Under the pieces are notes generated by a model, which saw only the letters and a program-made list of their open reading frames with translations, was not told the origin of the DNA and searched no databases. A stretch of DNA of 64,000 bases from contig JACGCN010000050.1 in NCBI GenBank assembly GCA_014905825.1, positions 62,001 to 126,000 of the forward strand, read 5' to 3'. This document shows positions 55,565-64,000 of the stretch, one piece after another; positions within the stretch are counted from its first letter, which is position 1; each line of letters begins with the position of its first letter. The position numbers were made by a program, and so were the translations under genes. Source of the DNA: Lyophyllum atratum. Lineage: Eukaryota; Basidiomycota; Agaricomycetes; Agaricales; Lyophyllaceae.

Positions 55565-57556
55565 TGGACCTGAATATCATGGGGCTGGATGACGCCAGCA
55601 AGATCGGCGTGAAAGGTAGGATTTTCGACTTGCTGCACTTTCCTGGATTTAAAGACAGTCTGCGAGCTTCCCTCCGCACGGTCTGCATCCTCGACCTCGT
55701 CATGCTTTGCTCACGGCGCGACCCCCATACCTGAAGCAGCGTGTACCACGGATCCTTCCCGACCTCCAGCAAATTGCTTCAGCGAAGGTCGAGGTGGTGG
55801 AATTTCGGATCAGTGTCTTCACAAATCTCGCGGATCTGGACGTTCTGAGATGGGAAGAAATGGGGAGGTTCTTTATGCAGCCGCAGTCTGCGGAGTCGAC
55901 GAGAATTGAACGCAAGGCGGGGCATTGAAAAAAGGAGGTGACGCACTGGATGCAGGCGAGGTTTCCGCTTGAGCTACTGCAGCGCGCGTCTCTTCGCGCC
56001 TCTCACATGCGGCCGATCAGAAGAGGAGGAGTCGACTTCGATGGTTAATCCTCCGCATAGCGCGCCATCTGTGCAGGTCACCTTCTTACCTCCCTACGAC
56101 GCGCATCCTGGATCTTGCCTATCCCTCCGTAGATCGCCTCTCCGAAGATCGAGGCGGTGGAGATCAAGATTTGGGACTTCCCGACGCTAGAGGATTTTGC
56201 GTGCGCCGGCATGGGAGGAGATGGGCCATTTGTAGCCTGGCCCCGACTGGTCCTCGCCTCGAACACAGAGGAATATGCGCAAGCCCCCGGTATATCCGCA
56301 TCGTCGACGGCATAGGGACCGCAGGGACGCCGACTCTGTAAGACAGCGTGCTGAGAAGTACCATACTTCCAGTCGTGATGTTTTGGGCGGTAGTCAGATA
56401 AAAGGTCGAGGTGGAGCTCCAGATCGCCCTAGAAATTGAATAAGCGGTAGCTACGGAGCCACGATTTCCAGGGTTGACAAGAATAGAATATAAGGCGTCC
56501 ATTCAGGTGCGGGAGACCTTTGGCGAGCCGCCCTGGATTCGGGACCGGGTGCCGCTCGTGTGGGGCTACGCGGGATCACTCTTTTCTCGTCAGACCTCTG
56601 GGCTCACGTACGACATTGGTCGTGCTTTCCTGTGGGGCCGGACGCGAGAGAGTGCTGGCTACGTACCTCACCGTCGGCATACGTGATGATGTCCAGTTTC
56701 CCATGTCCTAATTAATATAAGGAGCAGTTAACGTGCGGCGTCACCAAATGGAGCTCTATGCATTCTTGGACGTGTCTTTGAACTTTGTGATCTTCATGTG
56801 ATCTACCATCTCCTCCGATTGCGGCAGCGGGGTGTTGTCAGCGCATCAGGAAGTTACGTCGTGTCCGACTGGTCGTTAAAAAACATCGAGAAGTGCAGGG
56901 CCGCGTTCACCGGCGACCGCCTTCAAGTTCGCCCTGGTTTCTAGTCGCAACTGAGGTTGCTGGTGAGCGACCTGCGCGGTACGCTTAACGTTATCCAACA
57001 GTACCAGAAGTTAGAACAGTACTCAGCGTAGAGTATGTATGAATGTTGGAGGATAACAAAAAATAGCTCATCTGATGTCAATCAGGGCTGTCGGTGTCGA
57101 CGATTCAGATGAACAAGCAGGATCCCATGTACGGCGCTAGTTTAAAACCAGTAAATTAGACATGAAACTAATGTCCTCCAGAAGGACAAAGCAAGAGCCA
57201 TTCACGGCGACGAACGAGTGCCAACATGAGGAGAGTCCGTCAGGGCGGTACTGATTTAGGGTCGGCCGTGGGGACTTGCGCCGGAACGTTGGGCTTCTCT
57301 TGCCTGATCAAGCGGATTTGAGTCTTGTCCGTCACCAATGGCGTTGTGCTTCGAATTCTTATGGAACCCTTCTTTGCTCGCGTGGATGTGCCCTGGCGCC
57401 CGCAAAAAAGCCCATAAGTATTAGTCTACCTCATTCCACCGTCCTCATCATTCTCGCCGCTCTCGTCCTGTCACCGCTTCTCCTCCCATTCCCCTCTTCA
57501 AAGCCCCCCTCTCTCGTAAATCTGTGTCAAACAGACAGACAACTTCACTGCTGTCC
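55565..57556 (+). pseudogene. Decayed partial copies of the F-box gene 3' end, then spacer
   Basis: Three fragments resemble the region after the LRR part of the intact gene. One at about 55740-55930 (ASAKVEVVEFRISVF, LRWEEMGRFFMQPQ). One at about 56120-56240 (ASPKIEAVEIKIWDF, MGGDGPF). One at about 56400-56520 (KVEVELQIAL, FPGLTRIEYKASIQV). All have stops or frame shifts. From about 56700 to 57556 no gene is seen. Confidence 0.6.
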
Positions 57557-59778
57557 ATGTCGCCTCCGATTCTCCTAACAGCCGGCCTCGCCAGTATTCC
57601 TGTCGCTCTTTTTATCTGGTTCCGGAAGCCTAAAGCTTCCACGGCATCTTTGCCACCTGGTCCGAAGCCTGTGCCCGTGTTGGGTAATGTAAGAGACCTC
57701 ACGGCCAAAGAACTCTGGTTACCTGCTGCCGAGTGGGCGAAACAGTACGGTGAGAGGCAGAAGCACCGGTCCCATTAAGTCGCCAACTCAGTTCTGCATA
57801 GGTGACGTCGTGTACCTGCATGTCTTGGGAATCGGGCTGGTGTTCTTGAATAGTCCCGAAGCAGCCCTGGAGTTGCTGGACAAGCGTGGTTCGATTTATT
57901 CCGACAAACCATCGTTAATGATGGCGGGAGAACTGTGAGTCTCGACAGCCAATCACCCCAGCGTTATTTGACCGGTTCCCATCTAGATGTGGCTGCAAAA
58001 ACATGGTAAGGCTCCTGTCGTGCTCTGCACAATGATTGGCTAAACCTCCGACTGTGATTCGTCGCAGGTCGCTTTCACAGGGTACAACGACCAATCGAAA
58101 CGCCAGCGCAGACTCATCCACAAAGCCTTCGGGCTCCCGGTCATCCCTTCCTACCACCCCCTCATCCAAAGCGAAACCTACGACTTCCTCCGAAGACTCG
58201 TCGTCTCACCCGCGGATTACGTCGCCCACACGCGCAGGTACGCCGGGGGCCTCACCTTGAAGGTCGTGTACGGCTACGAACCCCAGTCGCACGACGACAA
58301 GTTCCTCAGTCTAGCCGAAGAGTGCGTCAACCTCCTCTCCAACCAAATCGCATCCGGCGGTGGACTCTGGCCCGTCGACATCTTCCCGTCTCTGCAGTAC
58401 CTACCCACCTGGGCTCCTGGCGCGGGGTTCAAAGTTAAAGCCAAGCAGTGGAAGGCCAAGATGGAGGAGTTCGTGGATAAGCCGTATGAGTTCGTTAAGA
58501 ATAGCATCGTAAGCCCGGCTAAACATATCACCTTCGCGACTTCTGCTGAGCATGCGTCATCGTGTCAATAGAAGTCCGGCACTTATAAGCCCTCCTTCTG
58601 TTCGACCTTGCTGGAAGATGAGAACAAGGCTACCGATGAATTTGAATTCGATCTGAAATGGACTGCGAATTCCATGTACTCGGCCAGCATGGACACCGTG
58701 AGTCCGCTTTTAAGGATATCTGCACCCGTCACCTCCGAGCTCAACGTGATGATCTTTTCTTAGACTATGACGACCGTTTCACACTTCCTGCTTGCTATGT
58801 TGGCACACCCCGAAGCACTCGCCAAAGCCCAGAAAGAAATTGATGCGGTCGTTGGCTCAGATCGTCTTCCTACCTTTGCCGACAGGCCTAACTTGCCTTA
58901 TGGTTCGTCGTTCCTCGCTCTAATACCGCAGGCGACTGATATGCGAGCACAGTCGAGGCTGTTTTGAACGAGACTCTGCGTTGGGGTGTCCCTGTACCTC
59001 TGAGTAAGCTACAAACTTCTACCTACGAGGGAAGTCACTCGACTGATGCTGGATCCAAGGTCTACCACATAGGCTGATGGAAGACGACGTTTACAAGGAT
59101 ATGCACATCCCTAAAGGATCCCTCGTGAGTTCCTATTGGCCTATAGAAGGCTCTCGGTATATTTACTCGCTTGTTTAATCTTCCTCAGGTCTTCGGTAAT
59201 ACCTGGTCAGTCTCCATGCCCTACCCCCCCCTCAAAACACTTTCTCAACTTCTTAACTCCCACACAGGGCAATCCTTCGCGACGAGCGCATCTACGCCAA
59301 CCCCTCGGCCTTCATCCCAGAGCGCTTCCTAGAAAAGGTGGACCCTGCCACCGAGCGGCGCAGAGATCCCCGCAACTATGTGTTCGGCTTCGGCCGGAGG
59401 TCAGCGCCCACACTTCTCGTAATCGCTAAACCCGAAGCTCACACGTCCCTCATGTTCACAGAAAATGCCCGGGGATGAACCTGGTGGAATCATCCATCTG
59501 GCTGCTGATGAGCTCGATGATCGCTACCCTGGATATCTCGAAGGCTGTGGACGAGGCTGGGAACGTGGTGGAACCGAAAGTCGATTTTGAGAATCCCATC
59601 TTCAGGTCAGTCGGCGGCCCTTGGGTCTATCTTTTGATGAAGTATGCTCATCGTGATCGTACTTTTTTTTTGCCTTGCTTTGCGTTGCCTGCAGGATACC
59701 GAATCCCTTTAAATGCGACATTCGACCGAGGTCTGAACAGGCCCTCAAGGTCATCCAGCAGTCGGAATGGGCGATGTG
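57557..59778 (+). CDS. Cytochrome P450 monooxygenase, intact, many introns
   Basis: The start MSPPILLTAGLASIPVALF is a membrane anchor, followed by the proline hinge SLPPGPKPVPVLGN. The exons join in phase: AAEWAKQYG to DVVYLHVLGIG, a mini-exon giving CGCKNM, VAFTGYNDQSKRQRRLIHK, KSGTYKPSF, TTVSHFLLAMLAHPE (I-helix region), the ExxR motif in LNETLRWGVP, FIPERF, and the heme loop FGFGRRKCPG split by an intron. The last exon ends QQSEWAM with the stop at 59778. It matches the multi-intron P450s of basidiomycetes that resemble O-methylsterigmatocystin oxidoreductase (possibly CYP5144-like). The substrate cannot be told. Membrane-bound in the ER, needs a P450 reductase. Confidence 0.88.
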
Positions 59779-60930
59779 AACTTGAATCGACAGCCGATGT
59801 CGTTTCCTTATGTTGTTTTCCGTCGTGTCCATGTTTTCCAAGTTTTTTTTCTCTCTTTCTGCAAGATACAAGATACCAGCTCGCGGCTTTAATGCATGTC
59901 TGTGTTTCCCGTTTTCGCCCTGCATGTTGTCTGTTTGCATAGTGTTGTTTTGCATTGCTCCCGGAATGAATCTCTCTCCCACTGAACACACATACTAATC
60001 GTAAGCGTTGCGAAATCCGACAGGTGGAAAAAAAACATGTCTTGTAAGCTGCCATCCATGGGGTGGTGGACCCTTTCCTTCGTAACTGTCAATCTTTTGA
60101 TGAAGTGTGTCGTGATTGTAATTTTTTTTTGGACTGCAGGCTACTAGATCCTTTCAAGTGCGACCGACATCCTACCTAGGTGTGAACAGGCGTTGAAGGT
60201 TATCCAGCAGTCGGAATGGGCGATGTGAACTTGAATCGACTTTTCGTATCTTTTTCTTTTCATCGTGTCATTGTTTTCCAAGTTTTTTTTCTCTCTTTCT
60301 GCAAGATACAAGATACCAGCTCGCGGCTTTAATGCATGTCTGTGTTTCCCGTTTTTCGCCCTGCATATTGTCTGTTTGCATAGTGTTGTTTTGCATTGCT
60401 CCCGAAATGATTTTCTCTCCCACTGAAGTTTGAACACACATATCGTAACCTATCGTAACCGATGCGAAGTCCGATGTTTTTCCAGAGGTGCGAAGAAAAT
60501 ATCTCTTGTAAGTTGCCACCCATGGTGTGATGAACCCTTTCCTTCGTAACTGTCAAACTTTTGATGAAGTGGGCTCGTCGTGATCGTACTTTTTTTTTGC
60601 CTTGCCTGCAGGATACCAAATCCCTTCAAGTGCGACATCCAGGTCTGAACAGGCCTTGAACGTCATTCAGCAGTCGGAATGGGCGATATGAAGAATCGAC
60701 CGTCGATGTCTTTTCCTCATCTTTTTTCATCGTGTCAATGTTTTCCAAGCTTTTCTCTCTACCTCGACGAGATACAAGATACCAGCTCGCAACCAGTTTT
60801 CACCGCACATGTTGTCCATCTACATAGTCTTGTTTTGCATCGCCCCCGAGATAAATATCTCCCCCACACACGCATATGTTACGAAATCCGAAGTTTTACC
60901 AGAGGTTCAAAAAAAACACATGCCTTGTGG
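59590..60930 (+). repeat. Tandem repeat of the P450 terminal exon and 3' UTR
   Basis: Three tandem units of about 400-460 bp begin near 59590, 60085 and 60540. Each has the last intron's pyrimidine tract and acceptor, the terminal exon (ending cagtcggaatgggcgat, then tga) and the 3' UTR with the gataccagctcgc motif. Only the first is joined to the P450; the second and third exons have small deletions that break the frame. Confidence 0.82.
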
Positions 60931-61785
60931 GCTGTCACCCATGGTTGTGATGAATGATGTCAAGAAAGGATCACGACCTCCCTTCTTTTTACCCACCTGG
61001 AGCTCCCGTCACCTCCACCCCCTCCCTCTTTTGGTTCCAGGCCGATACTTCTGGAACATGTCCTCCGTCTTTGGGACCGTATTTCTCAGGCGGTACCGAC
61101 AAAACCCCTCAAAACCCCTCTGGCCGTCGGCTGGTGTTGCCTGATAAGATGATAGATCGGTAGCGTATGTCGGTATGTTCCTTGGCTCGGTCACTAGTCG
61201 CCTCGCTTATCCCTGGGGTCCGGCGGAAAATCTGGGGTCAGAATCGAACATTCCCCCGGTCGCCTTCAACGACATCGACTTCAATGAAGCCCGTCATCGG
61301 CCACCTTGAGAAACAGGTCCGACAATAAGAATAGACATGCCTGAACCTCGTCCTGGCGTACTAGTAAAGTATTATATCTCCTCAACTCACTTTGGGGAAT
61401 TAAGCTTTTGTTGGGCCGGCGATATACCCTTGAAAGCTTGACAGTTGATCCTATTGGAGTGATCCCGGCGCTCGGCATGCCCAGATTAATGCATACTTCA
61501 TTGATGGTTGGTCCGCCTAGATACCTTAACCCCTTTCCAATCAATTATCATCGTTATATCTCGCAAGGATCCGAAGGAACAGGGTCTGCAACGCGTGTGT
61601 CGCCCACAATTCTCTGCTTCACGGGAAGCCGCGCTCGTGGAAAATAATACGCCTCTCAGGGGATCCCAGGAAAGGAAGGGGTATATTAATACCAGCTGAC
61701 AGAATCCGGTAGCTTTCTTGGAACACCCCCGCGTCGTCTCTGAATTCTTCCCTCGCCCCGCGCTCTTCGCTCTTCCTTGAACACG
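60931..61785. other. Spacer, no gene seen
   Basis: Short unsupported frames only. The last 150 bp form the promoter side of the DUF6534 gene; tatattaata near 61682 could be a TATA element. Confidence 0.35.
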
Positions 61786-63749
61786 ATGTCGCTGCCTCCG
61801 CCTTCGGGTCCCCCTCCATCTATGGCTCTCCCGGCGTTCGATAACACGCTCGGGGCGCTTCTCATCGGCGGGTTATTGTCCATGGTGTATGTGTGTCCTT
61901 TTGGGTTAGGAAAGCGCGTTTGACTTACGATTTGTTTCGGGTACAAGGTTGTGGGGGGTAACGTGCGTGCAGACGTTTACGTTTTTTACGCGTAAGTCTA
62001 GGGATCGTCCTACATTCAAACTCATGGTGTGTCCACTGTTCCTCTCACTACCCGCCGACGCTGATTTTTTTTTGGGCGGTGATAGATCGCGTTCCTCTGG
62101 TGAGTTGACTTGATCAGCCATCACCCTCCTCCGGAAACATCAGGCTGATGAGGATGATTGGGATGAAGGGTGCTGGACACGTTCGATTCGGCGTTGAACG
62201 GGCACATTCTTTACTTTTATCTTGTCACGAATTATCTCAACCCTGTTGCTATTGGGACACCCACCTGGTACGCGTTGGCTGATTCTTTCTCGTGTAATCA
62301 CCACTCATCAACCTATAATATAGGAGCGTCATCGTGAGTCTTCAAACCAATCGCACCATGAAGTTTTTGTGAACATCGTTCTAAGATTCATGTCGCGATC
62401 ACGGTTCGTCCTATTCTTATTCTGACTTGGGCGCGCATATACTGATAATGCTTGTCTTCTGATAGTCAATATCCGACTTCATCATCCGTAGCATGTTCGC
62501 ACATCGCTTCTACCGATGTAAGTGGCATGTATCCTGCTCATGCCTGGTATCTAAGCCATCCTCGGGGTTATAGTGAGCAAGGGGAATTATATCGTGACTG
62601 GATGGATCGTGAGTATATCATATACCTACACATTCTGGCGCGCGTGCTCAAGCTTATTTCCAGATGGCAGTATCAATGACGGATCTTGGTAGGTCCCATA
62701 CCGTTGTCCCTTTGGCACCTCTAATCGTTCACATGATATCGCCCGCAGTCTGTGGAATTGGTACGTCCTACTTTCGCGTGGACATGCAAGTAAACTTATG
62801 ATGCTCCATGGTAGTCATCACCGCCAAAGCGTTCGTCGCCCTAACAACCCCACGAGCACCGATCTAACCATCAACCAACAGTTTCGGCATCGTCTCCTAC
62901 CTCGAGCTCGATAAACTCTCGGTGTGCCTTTTTCATTATCCCCCACGTTTCCAAGTAGCTAATTTCCTTTTAGAGCCTGTTGTACCTCAACTTCGCTGCC
63001 GGCACCACAAGCGATCTCAGTGTCGCCCTGGCTCTGTCTTGGTTGCTCATAAAATCAAGGACAGGGTTCCGGAGGTATGTGCGCTCCACTTCATGATCAA
63101 TTAGCACATACTCATAGAGGGCTGAAAGGACCGACACCCTCATCAATGTCCTGATGATGTACACCGTGAATACCGGGCTCATCGTCGGGTGAGTAGTGGC
63201 CGCGCTGTAAGACGGCGTATATGCTCCGGGATCTCATGATATTCGACATTTGTAGCATTGATGCGGCGCTTGGCATGATCACGTACATCGTTATGCCTAG
63301 TAACTTTGTCTTCCTCGGTATGCCCAGTCCACCCTTCATTCATTCAACTTTGCTCACGTCGAACCAGGATTCTACTTGCTCCTGAGTAAACGTAAGTCTT
63401 TTGCCTTCCATCGAGGGCGATATTCCGACCCTCACCTTCCCTTCAGTATACCTCAACTCGTACCTCGCGACGTGAGTCCCCCCCGAAAAGGTCACCGAGT
63501 TCGCGTAGCTAACGAACACCGTGTCACAGTCTGAACGCACGCGACGACCTGCGCGAGAGGGTCGACGACCCCGTCTCCATCCACCTCTCGCAGATCTCAG
63601 GAACACGCCGGTACGACACCAACACAGTCACAACACAGCCCAACATTGCCGAGAAGGTGCCCTTTCCTTCCATAATACCCGCACGTAGCACGCCCACTGA
63701 CGGTGCGACCAAAGGGAAGCCGGGCGGATACGATGGCGATATCGGTTAG
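61786..63749 (+). CDS. DUF6534-type multi-pass membrane protein
   Basis: The start MSLPPPSGPPPSMALPAF is followed by FDNTLGALLIGGLLSMVLWG and VTCVQTFTFF, the typical first helix of DUF6534 proteins. Exons resolved: 61786-61886, 61948-62027 (RDRPTFKLM), 62086-62099 (IAFLW, 14 nt), 62169-62269 (LDTFDSALNGHILYFYLV), 62324-62333 (10 nt, SVI) and 62386-62403 (IHVAIT). Then SISDFIIRSMFAHRFYR, LYLNFAAGTTSDLSVAL, DTLINVLMMYTVNTGLIVG, AALGMITYIVMPSNFVFLG and YLNSYLATLNARDDLRERV follow. The cytosolic tail ends KPGGYDGDIG. Seven helices are expected. The role is unknown; the family is large in mushrooms. Confidence 0.82.
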
Positions 63750-64000
63750 GACGCTCGTCGAGAAGACCGAAGACGACTATACGACATCGAGCCCGGCTAG
63801 AGCGTACTAATTCTCTGTAGATCTCATAGGCAGTCCGCAGGCAGGCTGCGGCTCCTTTCCGCTTCGCTGGGGTCCCGAGATCTGTTATATCTTTATTTTG
63901 TATTATTCCGGGAACCTAGGCTCTGCGAGTGGTTGGCTCGGGAAAAAGGTGCACTGCGCACCGTGCATACGTTAATGCCCCTCCGGGGTTTCGTGGGTGC
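63750..64000. other. 3' flank, no gene seen
   Basis: No frame or repeat supported up to the right edge. Confidence 0.4.

Overview
The window reads as nuclear DNA of a filamentous basidiomycete (Agaricomycetes type). Evidence: dense short introns (about 45-70 nt), DUF6533- and DUF6534-type membrane proteins, an intron-rich cytochrome P450, an F-box protein, a complete Ngaro-type tyrosine-recombinase retrotransposon, and RNA polymerase II TATA boxes. No rRNA, tRNA or CRISPR was recognised.

Left part (1-23.8 kb): the 5' end of a Ca2+/H+ exchanger gene runs off the left edge. A mosaic of segmental duplications follows. It carries four unrelated kinds of unit: (i) 'S', a 107-residue protein of unknown function (five intact copies and one stump here, two more on the right); (ii) 'G', a secreted Gly/Asn-rich repeat protein of about 200 residues (three copies here, one on the right); (iii) 'D', an acidic protein of 311-330 residues with a nuclease-like motif (one copy on each side); (iv) broken pieces of a nucleoporin NUP37 gene whose intact copy lies at 46.6-48.0 kb. 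A 5.8-kb Ngaro element (11181-16993) has inserted into one of the dispersed repeats.

Middle (23.8-42 kb): a low-density single-copy region. It holds a DUF6533 membrane protein gene, an unrecognised multi-exon gene, a degenerate 2OG-Fe(II)-oxygenase-like gene, a 1.07-kb transposon with terminal inverted repeats, and a seven-exon NYN-domain ribonuclease-like gene that is coherent except for one missing base in its most conserved motif.

Right part (42-54 kb): the S/NUP37/D/G set recurs in inverted orientation: R1-S6, R2-NUP37-S7, D2, G4. A 732-bp Mutator-like MITE sits in the 3' flank of G4.

Far right (54.3-64 kb): an intact F-box gene followed by decaying partial copies of its 3' end, an intact P450 whose last exon is repeated twice more in tandem, and a DUF6534 membrane protein gene.

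The most novel content is the amplified S-D-G set. The three unknown gene families travel together. S and D share a divergent promoter region in both blocks, and S and G are convergent neighbours in two blocks. Every intact copy has its own TATA box. Whether they act together is inference; their co-duplication is visible in the sequence.
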